From NCBI RefSeq assembly GCF_001639745.1, contig NZ_LTAX01000002.1, positions 1-64,000 on the forward strand: DNA of 64,000 bases, written 5' to 3'. Under the pieces are notes generated by a model. That model saw only the letters and a program-made list of their open reading frames with translations. It did no database searches and was not told where the DNA came from. Both the position numbers and the translations under genes were made by a program. Of this stretch, positions 56,064 to 64,000 are shown piece by piece. Position 1 is the first letter of the stretch, and every line of letters starts with the position of its first letter. The stretch is from Marinomonas gallaica. Its GTDB lineage: Bacteria > Pseudomonadota > Gammaproteobacteria > Pseudomonadales > Marinomonadaceae.

Positions 56064-57326
56064 CTAACGGCGAGGGAAGCGATAGCTAGGCTTGGCAAAA
56101 ACAAACTGCCCAGTACTGATCGCACGTTCGCGGAACCCACCTTCACAGTAAGCGAAGTAGTAGTCCCACATTCGACAAAACACATCATCAAAGCCTTGCT
56201 GCTTGATACTGTCCATTGCGTTATGAAAACGCTCACGCCAATCGGCCAGAGTGTCGGCGTAATGCTCGGTGATGTCTTCAATCGCAACAATTTGCATATC
56301 GGTTTTACGGGCAATTTTATCGGCGATCACTGCATTCGACGGCAGACACCCACCAGGAAAAATATAACGCTGGATAAAATCAACGGATTTACGCGCATAG
56401 TCATAACGTTGATCGGCAATCGTAATGGCCTGAATCGCCATAAGCCCATTAGGCTTAAGTAATGAACTGCACTTTTCAAAGTAGCTGTCGTAGTACTCAT
56501 GACCTACGGCTTCAATCATCTCAATAGACACTAATTTGTCGTATTGGCCAGACAGATCTCGATAGTCTTCTAACAACAGGGTTATGCGATCTTGCAGGCC
56601 TAACTGCTTCACTTTCGCATTCGCGTAGTCGTATTGCTCTTGTGAAATCGTCGTGGTCGTCACATGACAACCATAATGCTGGGCGGCGTGAATCGCCATC
56701 CCCCCCCAACCAGTACCAATCTCGAGTAGATGGTCGTCTGGACCTAGGTCTAATTTCTGACAAATACGATCTAATTTATGCACCGCTGCTTCTTCAAGCG
56801 ATGCTTCTTCCGATGGGTAAATGGCTGCCGAATACATCATGGTTGGATCAAGAAACAGTTTGAAGAAGTCGTTACCCAAATCATAGTGCGCTGAAATATT
56901 CTTGCGCGAGCCTTCCTTGGTGTTGGCATTTAAGCTGTGAAACGCTTTAGTGGCCAAACGTTTCCAAATTGGGCTTTTAGCATCTGCTTCGTTAATGAGG
57001 TTCAAATTTGCGACCATTAATCGAATAACGCCAGTTAGATCTTGCGTCCCCCAATAACCTTTCATATACGCTTCTGCCGCGCCGATACTGGTGTTGGTAA
57101 ACACATCTCGGTAGACCTGTGGGTCATATACTGTAATGTGAGCATGGTACTCAGCTTCAGCGAGGTTTTGACCAAAAGTGTAGCTATCTTCACCGTCTTC
57201 TAGAACAAGGTGCCCTACTTCTAGACGTTGCAGTAATTTCAGAACGGCTTTTTTCGCTGCCTTCTCAACAAAGCCTTGGCGGCTTGTAGCCTTTTTTCGT
57301 AAACCGACGCTAACTGAGTTACCCAT
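56064..57326 (-). CDS. cfa: Cyclopropane-fatty-acyl-phospholipid synthase family methyltransferase
   Basis: A SAM-dependent methyltransferase of 420 residues acting on unsaturated acyl chains in membrane phospholipids. The SAM site is LEIGTGWGGMAIHAA; ISAHYDLGNDFFKLFLDPTMMYSAAIY and IQRYIFPGGCLPS are signature segments of the CFA/mycolic acid methyltransferase family. Relatives in ECF/ChrR clusters are not always cyclopropane synthases; some take part in methylated furan fatty acid synthesis. The product is therefore open. The ATG at 57326 has AAGGAG; an earlier in-frame start lacks one. It lies 10 bases after DUF1365. Confidence 0.88.
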   Translation of the reverse strand: MGNSVSVGLRKKATSRQGFVEKAAKKAVLKLLQRLEVGHLVLEDGEDSYTFGQNLAEAEYHAHITVYDPQVYRDVFTNTSIGAAEAYMKGYWGTQDLTGVIRLMVANLNLINEADAKSPIWKRLATKAFHSLNANTKEGSRKNISAHYDLGNDFFKLFLDPTMMYSAAIYPSEEASLEEAAVHKLDRICQKLDLGPDDHLLEIGTGWGGMAIHAAQHYGCHVTTTTISQEQYDYANAKVKQLGLQDRITLLLEDYRDLSGQYDKLVSIEMIEAVGHEYYDSYFEKCSSLLKPNGLMAIQAITIADQRYDYARKSVDFIQRYIFPGGCLPSNAVIADKIARKTDMQIVAIEDITEHYADTLADWRERFHNAMDSIKQQGFDDVFCRMWDYYFAYCEGGFRERAISTGQFVFAKPSYRFPRR

Positions 57327-57336
57327 TGAAAACTCC

Positions 57337-58116
57337 TTAATCTGAAGAATGCCCCAAGGTGTGCTTTGGGTGATCTTGTACAGGGACACGCTTTATAAAC
57401 AGCTTGAGTGCTTGCCAATATATTCCCCATGCGACTTTCGCAGTCATCCATGGGTAACGATACAAATTAGCATTGAGACTGGCCTGATTAATGGGCTCTC
57501 GGCGCAAAGCTAGGGTGGCGTCAAACACACAATTCTGTTCACCGTGATGTTCTTTGTTTTGCATGTGGATGGCCAGTTTCTTACCCGGAACATTACTACG
57601 CCAATCGTAAAAATGATCCATCGGGTGAAATGGCGACACATGCATTGTTTTGTCTATATGAGTACGCTGAACAGCGCGCTTCGGATCACAAGAAATAACG
57701 TAAGCCACCTTTTCTTGCCAAGGTGTGTTCGTCACTTCAAGCATCATTGCCTGTAACTTCTCTTGCTCATCAAAGCAGTAATAAACAGAAATGGGATTAA
57801 TTAAATAACCGAAATAACGTGCATTAGTAAGCAAACGTACGGGGCCATCGAGCGCTAACCCCAGACGACCGTTCACTTCGTCTAACACCGCTTGCTTAAG
57901 GGGCTTTTTGGCATCACCAAAGTAATCACTTCTGACAAAGCGAGCTGGGCGCCAACGTTTGGCCGACCACCAAGGGGTCAAAGAGAGCAATTGATCAACT
58001 TCATCAAGGTCAAAGTAAATCATGCTCACCGTGTAAGTAAATGCATGCGTTTTAGGCGAGAAGCGTCGATGACGGACTTGCCCCGTATACAGTGCACTCG
58101 CCCAATGATCAGACAT
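57337..58116 (-). CDS. DUF1365 protein
   Basis: A 259-residue protein of the DUF1365 family, nearly always next to cfa-type and flavin oxidoreductase genes. Visible features are [21 protein letters not shown] at the N-terminus, [20 protein letters not shown] and [14 protein letters not shown]. The ATG at 58116 overlaps the upstream stop codon (TAATG), giving coupling. The molecular activity is unknown. Confidence 0.85.
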   Translation of the reverse strand: MSDHWASALYTGQVRHRRFSPKTHAFTYTVSMIYFDLDEVDQLLSLTPWWSAKRWRPARFVRSDYFGDAKKPLKQAVLDEVNGRLGLALDGPVRLLTNARYFGYLINPISVYYCFDEQEKLQAMMLEVTNTPWQEKVAYVISCDPKRAVQRTHIDKTMHVSPFHPMDHFYDWRSNVPGKKLAIHMQNKEHHGEQNCVFDATLALRREPINQASLNANLYRYPWMTAKVAWGIYWQALKLFIKRVPVQDHPKHTLGHSSD

Positions 58117-59369
58117 TACCAGTTTACTCCTAAGGCTTGCGCGACCCGCACACCACTCCAACAGCCATCTTCATGAAAACCATTGCGCCAATACGCGCCA
58201 CAGAACCATGTGTTACCGAAGTTGATGTCTTTCCAACGCTCTTGTGCTCGAATTCCCTCTAACGTAAACGTTGGGTGAGCATATTGATAGCGACCTTTGA
58301 TACTCGTTGGATCGATGGCATCCGTATGATTTAACGTCACAACGTACGTTTGGCTAGCACCTTCAATGTCTTGCAAGATATTCATGTTGTAACTTAAGGT
58401 CGCTGGTTTGCTTTGGTCTGATCCCAAATGATAGTTCCAGCTTGACCAGGCTAACTTGGCCTTCGGCAATAATCGAGTATCCGTGTGCAACACGACTTCG
58501 TTGTTGCGGTAAGGAATCGCGCCAAGAATGTCACGCTCGTTTTGCGATGCATCATCCCCTAATAACGCCAACGCTTGGTCACTATGACAAGCAAATACAA
58601 CATGGTCGAACGTCTCTGCACTGCCGTCTTCAAAGTGCAAGGTGACGTTGCCCGGCGTGCGCACGACTTTTTGAATATCACTGTTTAAACGGATTTTATT
58701 CTTAAACGTTTTCGTCAACGGTTCTAAATAGGCACTGGAACCGCCTTTAATCACATGCCATTGAGGGCGGTTACTGACACTTAATAAGCCATGATTTTTA
58801 AAGAAACGTACAAAGAATAACAACGGAAACTGCATCATTTCCTGCAGTGTCGCCGACCAAATAGCGCTGCCCATCGGAATCAAATAGTGACTAGCGAATG
58901 TATCGCCGTAGCCTTGACGCTTCAAATAGTCGCCCAAGGTAATACTGGCATCGATTCGACCTGACTCAAGATCTGCCACAGACTCTTTATTGAACCGCAT
59001 AATGTCTTTGAGCATGGTCAGAAAAGACCAATTGATAAGGTTTTTACGTTGAGCAAACAGCGTATTTAAATTATTACCGCCATACTCTAATCCGGTGCGT
59101 TCACAGCTCACACTGAAGCTCATCTCAGTGGGTTTAGTCGCCACCACCAATTCTTTCATCAGACGAATAAAGTTTGGATAGGTCCAATCGTTGTACACAA
59201 TAAAGCCGGTATCGATATGGCGCTCAATCCCTTGATCATCGACCACTTTCGTAGCCGTGTGTCCGCCAATACGGCTGTCTCGCTCGAAGACTGTAATATC
59301 ATGTTCACTGCGTAACAAATAGGCGGCCGTTAAACCTGAAATACCGCTACCAATAATGGCAACCTTCAT
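58116..59369 (-). CDS. FAD-dependent NAD(P)-binding oxidoreductase (COG2907 type)
   Basis: A 417-residue flavoprotein. The N-terminal dinucleotide motif is [14 protein letters not shown], with ERD at the end of strand 2 and IGGHT, the amine-oxidase/phytoene-desaturase-like fold. The C-terminus has [20 protein letters not shown], the second FAD motif. Relatives are linked to cfa and DUF1365 and may oxidise or desaturate lipid chains. It starts 10 bases after the SDR gene. Confidence 0.87.
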   Translation of the reverse strand: MKVAIIGSGISGLTAAYLLRSEHDITVFERDSRIGGHTATKVVDDQGIERHIDTGFIVYNDWTYPNFIRLMKELVVATKPTEMSFSVSCERTGLEYGGNNLNTLFAQRKNLINWSFLTMLKDIMRFNKESVADLESGRIDASITLGDYLKRQGYGDTFASHYLIPMGSAIWSATLQEMMQFPLLFFVRFFKNHGLLSVSNRPQWHVIKGGSSAYLEPLTKTFKNKIRLNSDIQKVVRTPGNVTLHFEDGSAETFDHVVFACHSDQALALLGDDASQNERDILGAIPYRNNEVVLHTDTRLLPKAKLAWSSWNYHLGSDQSKPATLSYNMNILQDIEGASQTYVVTLNHTDAIDPTSIKGRYQYAHPTFTLEGIRAQERWKDINFGNTWFCGAYWRNGFHEDGCWSGVRVAQALGVNW

Positions 59370-59379
59370 ACCTTAATCC

Positions 59380-60141
59380 TTATTCGGAGCGCTCACGCGA
59401 ATTGTACTTAAACCAAAGTTTAGGGAAGAGTCGAGCCATTGCCAGTACAGCGGATAGACGCTTCGGAAATGCATATTCATAAACGCGCTTAGCAATGGCT
59501 TTTTCAATACGTTGGGCCGCCTGTTCTGGCGACATAATAAAGGGCATATCAAAATCATTACGTTGGGTCAGAGGTGTATCAATAAAGCCCGGTAAGATAC
59601 AACTAACCGCCACATCGTCAGGCGCTAAATCCAAACGCAATGATTCTAGTAAGTAACGTACCGCGGCTTTACTCGCACCATAGGCTTCAGAACGAATAAA
59701 CGGAGCCTGCACCGCTTGAGAACTCACCCCAACCAGATGAGAATTTGATGTGGCTTTCAGTAGCGGCAAACACACTTGAATGGATCGCACCATGCCCATG
59801 TAATTCACTTGATTGACACGTTCAAACAAGCCCCAATCTGGCTCATCAATGTCTAAGTATTCACAAGTACCGGCATTTAAAATCGCCAAATCCAAATGCT
59901 GCGTTTTCGCCTCTAAAGCTTCTTTAACAGACTCAACATCCGACTCTTTCGTTACATCAAACGCGATGAACGATAACTCATCAGGATAGAGTTGCTCTAA
60001 TTGCTTTAATGATCCTTCTCGACGTGCTGATACAATGACTTTATTGCCTGATAACAAGTAGTGTTTGGCAAGGGCGAGTCCAAGACCAGAGCTTGCGCCA
60101 GTAATCCAAATCGTTTTCTTATGTTCGTCTTGTGCGCTCAT
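59380..60141 (-). CDS. Short-chain dehydrogenase/reductase in the ECF-linked operon
   Basis: A 253-residue classical SDR: TGASSGLG near residue 15, SARR after strand 2 suggesting NADP(H), NAGT, Ser in VGVSSQAV and catalytic YGASK. The substrate is unknown; context suggests a lipid or aldehyde. A GAGGG box is 5 bases before the ATG, and the gene starts 1 base past the NTF2-like stop codon. Confidence 0.87.
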   Translation of the reverse strand: MSAQDEHKKTIWITGASSGLGLALAKHYLLSGNKVIVSARREGSLKQLEQLYPDELSFIAFDVTKESDVESVKEALEAKTQHLDLAILNAGTCEYLDIDEPDWGLFERVNQVNYMGMVRSIQVCLPLLKATSNSHLVGVSSQAVQAPFIRSEAYGASKAAVRYLLESLRLDLAPDDVAVSCILPGFIDTPLTQRNDFDMPFIMSPEQAAQRIEKAIAKRVYEYAFPKRLSAVLAMARLFPKLWFKYNSRERSE

Positions 60142-60142
60142 A

Positions 60143-60592
60143 TTATCCCTCCGTGGCTAATCGCTGACGTAAGCGTTTGACGGCCCAACCGACAACCGGT
60201 ACGTGCTCGTAAATCATTTGCCCCATGTCGTAGACGTCTTCATGATAGTAGATACGATCGTCAAACTGTATTTGCGACATACCACGCACGACATGGGTTT
60301 CTTTCCCCAATTTGGGATGACAAAAATACATGTTCCATTTGATATAGGCTTTATCTTGCCCAACAAGTTGGTCGAGAAATTCAAACCGACCACTTTCCAC
60401 ACTTTCACACGTTTCAGAAAGATAAGCATGAAGTTCAGCAAGCCCTTGCACCTGATGGATCGGATCACGGAACTTGATATTGCTTGCATACACATCTCCA
60501 ATAGCATCCAGTTTGGGATGTTTTACGTCTTTATAAAACGCCTTAAAGCGTTCGATTAAAGCTTGTTTTGAATTTGTGTCGTTTGCTTGCAT
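60143..60592 (-). CDS. NTF2-like (SnoaL) family protein
   Basis: A 149-residue protein with the NTF2/SnoaL fold pattern: an N-terminal helix (LIERFKAFYKDV), YASNIKFRDPIHQVQG and C-terminal strands. It is the first gene of the ECF-linked operon. Similar proteins open ChrR-linked operons in other proteobacteria. The ligand or reaction is unknown. Confidence 0.82.
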   Translation of the reverse strand: MQANDTNSKQALIERFKAFYKDVKHPKLDAIGDVYASNIKFRDPIHQVQGLAELHAYLSETCESVESGRFEFLDQLVGQDKAYIKWNMYFCHPKLGKETHVVRGMSQIQFDDRIYYHEDVYDMGQMIYEHVPVVGWAVKRLRQRLATEG

Positions 60593-60645
60593 ACAGATGC
60601 ACCTAAGAGCTTTACCATTAGTGATTGAATTGTGTCCGATATAAA

Positions 60646-60675
60646 CAGATACGTTATGAAAAAAACTTCAGATCA
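60646..60675 (-). promoter_or_regulatory. ECF (ChrR-type sigma) promoter for the lipid operon
   Basis: On the minus strand TGATCT (60670-60675), an 18-base spacer and TATCTG (60646-60651) lie 54 bases before the first start codon. The same form with the same spacing faces the sigma gene. The -35 resembles the TGATCC element of RpoE/ChrR-type sigma factors. Confidence 0.65.
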
Positions 60676-60676
60676 C

Positions 60677-60706
60677 TGATCCAGTACAAAGATCTAACCG
60701 TATAAC
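60677..60706 (+). promoter_or_regulatory. ECF (ChrR-type sigma) promoter for the sigma/anti-sigma genes
   Basis: TGATCC (60677-60682), an 18-base spacer and TATAAC (60701-60706) lie about 60 bases before the sigma-factor ATG, predicting autoregulation. It abuts the divergent promoter within the near-palindrome GATCACTGATC. Confidence 0.72.
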
Positions 60707-60767
60707 AATTTTGCGAGAGTCTTTCGCCACACCCAGACTGACCCACGTGCACGTTTGGAGCCCTAGG

Positions 60768-61349
60768 ATGAACACAGTTTCAGAAACGATTAACGATAGC
60801 AAAAATGCTTTGTTAGAAGATATGACACAAGTAGCCGTCGCCCGCGATACGCGAGCTCTAGAGAGGCTATTTGATCATTATGCACCGCGCATACGAGCTT
60901 TTTGCTTGTCAGCACAGCCGGGTGCAAACTTAATGGCGGATGACATCGCGCAAGAAGTGATGATCCGAATTTGGAACAAAGCGCATTTATACAACCCTGC
61001 GACGGCGTCATTAAATACATGGATTTTCACCATCGCCCGCAACGCACGAATTGATTACATGCGTAAAAATGGTCGCTACCAAAGCGACATTGATCCAGAA
61101 GAATTCTGGAGTGAAATGGCCGATGAAAATGCGGACCCATTTCGAGAAGCACAACAGCAACGCGACCAAGAACGAGTTCGTGACGGTTTAAAGCAGCTTC
61201 CTAATGATCAGCAACAAGTGCTTGCAAAGGTTTATTTAGAGGGGAAAAGCCACTCAGAAGCCTCTGAAGAACTCGGTCTACCTTTAGGTACTGTTAAATC
61301 TCGTGTTCGCCTTGCGTTGAACAAGTTATCCGTAATTATTAAGAGGTAG
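60768..61349 (+). CDS. ECF sigma factor (RpoE/ChrR-associated group)
   Basis: A 193-residue group IV sigma factor with region 2 (MADDIAQEVMIRIWNKAHLY; TASLNTWIFTIARNARIDYMRK) and region 4 (LPNDQQQVLAKVYLEGKSHSEASEELGLPLGTVKSRVRLAL). With the ChrR-type anti-sigma gene 6 bases downstream, it is the RpoE-like factor released by singlet oxygen in Rhodobacter and other proteobacteria. The ATG at 60768 has GGAG; an earlier in-frame start adds 19 atypical residues. Its target promoters are likely the two divergent TGATC sites just upstream. Confidence 0.92.
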   Translation: MNTVSETINDSKNALLEDMTQVAVARDTRALERLFDHYAPRIRAFCLSAQPGANLMADDIAQEVMIRIWNKAHLYNPATASLNTWIFTIARNARIDYMRKNGRYQSDIDPEEFWSEMADENADPFREAQQQRDQERVRDGLKQLPNDQQQVLAKVYLEGKSHSEASEELGLPLGTVKSRVRLALNKLSVIIKR

Positions 61350-61355
61350 TCGTTT

Positions 61356-62045
61356 ATGCTTAGCTGCCACCCAACTATCGACATTTTGACCGATTATTCT
61401 TCAGGTTCACTTTCCCTAGCTCACGCTCTGGGTGTTTCCGTGCACCTTGATCAATGCCCAAAGTGTCGTGAACAAGTTAAACGCCTAAACATGGTTGGCG
61501 CCGAGTTGTTTGCTAGCCAAACTGACACGGTCAGCAAAGATCATATGGCACAGCTAAAAAGCAATGTGATGGCGGCGATCAACCAAGCCGACGTTACCCA
61601 AGCCAAGCAACAAGAAGATAAGGATGTATTTTCTCACATTCCTGCTTCATTGCGCCGCTTGATACCAAAAGGGTTCAATGCACTTAATTGGATGTATCTG
61701 ACGCCCTCTTTCAAATTGGCAACGCTTAGTAACGAAGCGGGTGGGCCTCAGATTGCTTTGTCTAGAATCAAAGCAGGTGCTCGCCTGCCAAGCCACACTC
61801 ATACGGGTAACGAAGTGACCATCGTATTGAAAGGCGCGTTCTCAGATGAAGATGGTTTATACCGTGAAGGCGACTTCATTAGTCGCGACCATAATCACAA
61901 GCATCAGCCTCGTGTGACCAAAGATGAAGAGTGTATCTGCTTGATTATACTTGATTCCCCCATCGAATTTACGGGTTGGGTGACACGTTTGCTAAATCCA
62001 ATAATGCGCCATTTTCATCCAAATAATGCACTAAATGGAGCCTAA
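61356..62045 (+). CDS. chrR: ChrR-family zinc anti-sigma factor with cupin domain
   Basis: Two-domain zinc anti-sigma factor of 229 residues. The N-terminal zinc anti-sigma domain has ligands H5, H30, C34 and C37, the same spacing as Rhodobacter ChrR (H6, H31, C35, C38). The C-terminal cupin (about 120-215; LPSHTHTGNEVTIVLKGAF then GDFISRDHNHKHQP) holds the second metal site required for the singlet-oxygen response in the model protein. It is co-transcribed with the sigma gene. Confidence 0.93.
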   Translation: MLSCHPTIDILTDYSSGSLSLAHALGVSVHLDQCPKCREQVKRLNMVGAELFASQTDTVSKDHMAQLKSNVMAAINQADVTQAKQQEDKDVFSHIPASLRRLIPKGFNALNWMYLTPSFKLATLSNEAGGPQIALSRIKAGARLPSHTHTGNEVTIVLKGAFSDEDGLYREGDFISRDHNHKHQPRVTKDEECICLIILDSPIEFTGWVTRLLNPIMRHFHPNNALNGA

Positions 62046-62129
62046 GTTCGTCGAAAAAATTAACTAAAGCCTTCGTAGCCGAAATTTGATATGATTACAA
62101 CTTAATCTAATTAAAAAAAGGAATACACC

Positions 62130-62312
62130 ATGGCTGCGAAAAAGAAACAAGCCGATGTTCCAATGGAAACATCTGCGACAATCGAAAAACAAATGGAAGA
62201 GTTTTTGGCTCGTGGTGGCCACATCGAACAAATTGACCAAGGCGTAAGCGGTCAAGCGAACTACAAAGGCTCACGCCATATTACGCTTGGCAACAGTAAG
62301 CCAAAAGCGTAA
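62130..62312 (+). CDS. 60-residue conserved-looking small protein with SutA-like C-terminal motif
   Basis: A short protein with a basic N-terminus (MAAKKKQADV), a helix (IEKQMEEFLARGGHIEQID) and a C-terminal GSRHITLG. From memory, the phrase FLARGG-x-I followed by a GSR tail resembles the C-terminus of the pseudomonad RNA-polymerase-binding regulator SutA, which is longer and acidic. AAGGAAT lies before the ATG and an intrinsic terminator follows, supporting a real gene. The function is unassigned. Confidence 0.7.
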   Translation: MAAKKKQADVPMETSATIEKQMEEFLARGGHIEQIDQGVSGQANYKGSRHITLGNSKPKA

Positions 62313-62320
62313 CACTTCTT

Positions 62321-62347
62321 AAAAGCCGGTCCCTGATCGGCTTTTTG
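62321..62347 (+). terminator. Terminator after the 60-residue protein gene
   Basis: The stem AAAAGCCG/CGGCTTTT is followed by TTG. It lies 9 bases after the stop codon. Confidence 0.8.
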
Positions 62348-62456
62348 CTGTTTGACTGATCACTTTGTCATCAACCAGACACAAAATCGTCACCCTGCTG
62401 TCACCATCACTCCCTAGCCTGACTAAGAGACATCAAAAGGTTAGCGGAGCTATATC

Positions 62457-64000
62457 GTGTTACAAGTCGAACAAATCATTTCTAACAAAGCACCCGGTTT
62501 TCTAGATAAGAGCCCTCTTATCACGAAGCCTACATTAAGCTTTTTAAAACGTCTTTTTCACGAGAATGAAGTCAACCAATTCCTTGAGCAGAACGGTAAC
62601 TGCGTAGGCTTTGAGTTCATTGACCGAGTTTTGGATCACTTTAACTTTGGCTATCAAGCCAGCCAAGTTGACCGCCGCAACATTCCTGCCATTGGCCGTT
62701 CTTTAATTGTCGCGAACCACCCTCTTGGTGCATTAGACGGTTTGGCTATCTTGCGTTTAATCGGTGAAATCCGCAGTGATGTTAAAATCATTGCAAATGA
62801 TCTACTGCTTGGCTTTGACGCTTTAACAGGATTAGTTCTACCGGTTGATAACATGGGTGGCAAAACGGGCCGTAAGCAACTCAAAGCCATCATGGATTGC
62901 TTACACCGAGAAGAATGCGTGATTATCTTCCCAGCTGGGGAAGTCTCGCGCTTATCGCCAAGTGGCATCAAAGATCTAAAATGGAACTCCAGCTACCTTA
63001 AGATCGCTGAAAAAACTAACAGCCCAATTCTGCCAGTCCACATCGGCGGCCGTAACTCCATGATGTTTTACACCAGTTCATGGGTATATCGTCCGTTATC
63101 TACGATGCAACTCGCAAACGAAATGTTTCGCCAGCGCAACCGTCGCATCCCTATTCAAGTAGGTGAACCGATTCCGATTCAGGAGCTCGCGAAACTCCCC
63201 CTTAGTACTAAAGAAAAAAACAAACTTGTGAAGCGACACCTGTATCGCATCGCCAAAGGCCGTAAGCCTCTGCTGAAGACAGAGAAAACCATCTCACATC
63301 CACAGAATCGTCAGCAGTTAAAACTGGAGCTAAAACGTGCCGAACACTTAGGCTCGACCAAAGACTGTAAGCAAATTTACTTGGTCGAATACGAGCATGA
63401 ATCCAGCTTGATGCAAGAAATTGGCCGCCTACGTGAAATCGCTTTCCGTAAAGTAGGCGAAGGGACTGGCGAGCAAAAAGATTTAGATAAATACGATCAA
63501 TACTATCGCCACTTAGTCCTATGGGACGAAGAAGCATTGGAAATTGTGGGCGCTTATCGTATTGGAGAGGTTTACCGTTACTTAAAATCAGGCACAGATC
63601 ACAGCATTTACAGCAGCACTTTATTCAGCTATAGCTGTGACATGGAGCCATATTTTGAGCAAGGCATCGAACTCGGTCGCAGCTTTGTGCAGCCCAAATA
63701 CTGGGGCAAACGTAGCCTCGATTACCTATGGTATGGCATTGGTGCTTATCTGGTTAAACATCCAGAAGTACGTTACATGTTTGGTCCAGTGAGCTTGAGT
63801 GGTAACTTCCCACCGCTTGCCAAAGATATGATCGTGCATTTTTACCGTACGTACTTCGCCGATAAGGAGCACCTTGCCGCGTCCTATAATCGATACACTA
63901 TCCCTACTGAGCACAAGCAACTGGTAGAGAGTTATTTTAATGGTGACTGCTACGAAGAAGATTTTCGTAGTTTAAAAGAACAGTTGGGGAATCTTGGCGC
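62457..64000 (+). CDS. Fused PlsC-type acyltransferase/GNAT protein (OlsF-like, partial)
   Basis: The frame is open to the window edge; 514 residues are visible and the gene continues. The N-terminal acyltransferase domain has NHPLGALDG (residues 87-95) and FPAGEVSR (158-165), the catalytic boxes of the lysophospholipid acyltransferase family. The C-terminal part (from about residue 330) resembles the hemolysin/OlsB GNAT domain: LREIAFRKVGEGTG, LVLWDEEALEIVGAYRIGE, SLDYLWYGIGAYL and FGPVSLSG. This arrangement is that of OlsF, a bifunctional ornithine-lipid synthase. Translation starts at GTG with GGAG seven bases before it, after an in-frame stop. Loss of phospholipid under phosphate limitation is the usual setting for ornithine lipids; none of that can be read here. 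Confidence 0.78.
   Translation, partial: MLQVEQIISNKAPGFLDKSPLITKPTLSFLKRLFHENEVNQFLEQNGNCVGFEFIDRVLDHFNFGYQASQVDRRNIPAIGRSLIVANHPLGALDGLAILRLIGEIRSDVKIIANDLLLGFDALTGLVLPVDNMGGKTGRKQLKAIMDCLHREECVIIFPAGEVSRLSPSGIKDLKWNSSYLKIAEKTNSPILPVHIGGRNSMMFYTSSWVYRPLSTMQLANEMFRQRNRRIPIQVGEPIPIQELAKLPLSTKEKNKLVKRHLYRIAKGRKPLLKTEKTISHPQNRQQLKLELKRAEHLGSTKDCKQIYLVEYEHESSLMQEIGRLREIAFRKVGEGTGEQKDLDKYDQYYRHLVLWDEEALEIVGAYRIGEVYRYLKSGTDHSIYSSTLFSYSCDMEPYFEQGIELGRSFVQPKYWGKRSLDYLWYGIGAYLVKHPEVRYMFGPVSLSGNFPPLAKDMIVHFYRTYFADKEHLAASYNRYTIPTEHKQLVESYFNGDCYEEDFRSLKEQLGNLG

Noticed and set aside
1-64000. Mobile elements, prophage, tRNA genes or toxin-antitoxin pairs
   Set aside because: All intergenic gaps were read; none contains tRNA-like cloverleaf sequence, transposase, integrase or terminal inverted repeats, and gene order is that of conserved core blocks.

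Overview
The window reads as chromosomal DNA of a marine gammaproteobacterium close to the pseudomonads, most probably an Oceanospirillales member such as Marinomonas. This is inferred from gene order and protein character; no database was searched. Several blocks keep the Pseudomonas order: pepA/valS, divergent lptF-lptG, aminotransferase-dksA-gluQ-cbrB-pcnB-folK-panB-panC-pgi, carA-carB-greA, nrdR-ribD-ribE-ribB-ribH-nusB-thiL-pgpA, and a long pseudomonad-type holD next to rimI. I see no insertion sequence, prophage, CRISPR array or tRNA gene. Nearly all the DNA is core housekeeping sequence.

Layout. Positions 1-180 hold the promoter and antitermination leader of a ribosomal RNA operon that reads leftward out of the window. 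Then come purL, tadA, a CBS-domain protein, a cold-shock protein, valS, a repeat-bearing hypothetical protein and pepA (to 10.8 kb). lptF-lptG, an RDD membrane protein and an aminotransferase follow (to 14.8 kb). The dksA-gluQ-cbrB-[sRNA]-pcnB-folK-panBC-pgi block spans 15.0-23.6 kb. A short-chain dehydrogenase and a pair of secreted DUF1566 proteins precede greA-carB-carA (26.6-31.5 kb). yajL, rimI, holD, pgpA, thiL and the riboflavin/nusB/nrdR operon run to 39.6 kb. From 39.8 to 54.2 kb lie transporters (two EamA, one MATE), ettA, two LysR regulators, a chemoreceptor, a DUF2868/DUF3482 GTPase pair, plsC, rlmF, a second CBS protein and a DUF6164 protein. From 54.3 to 62.0 kb is an ECF sigma factor/ChrR anti-sigma pair with a divergent eight-gene lipid-modification operon. 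The right edge has a 60-residue protein and the start of a fused acyltransferase/GNAT protein like ornithine-lipid synthase OlsF.

Main discovery. The 551-base gap between the CbrB-like sigma-54 activator and pcnB, exactly where Pseudomonas carries the sRNA gene crcZ, has a sigma-54 promoter with exact -24/-12 spacing. Downstream are four copies of the A-rich motif AA(T/C)AAAAATAA, at least two of them in hairpin loops. A 14-bp closing stem and a T-run follow. I interpret this as a CrcZ-like Hfq/Crc-sequestering RNA in a non-Pseudomonas genome. The sensor kinase gene cbrA is missing from its usual place, and the receiver domain of the CbrB-like protein has lost conserved phosphorylation residues.

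Second system. The ECF/ChrR locus has two divergent promoters of the form TGATC(C/T)-N18-TAT, placed back to back with their -35 elements one base apart. This predicts joint control of the sigma/anti-sigma genes and of a long operon (NTF2-like, SDR, flavin oxidoreductase, DUF1365, cyclopropane synthase family, DUF2878, unknown, DUF3833) by a singlet-oxygen/membrane-damage type response.
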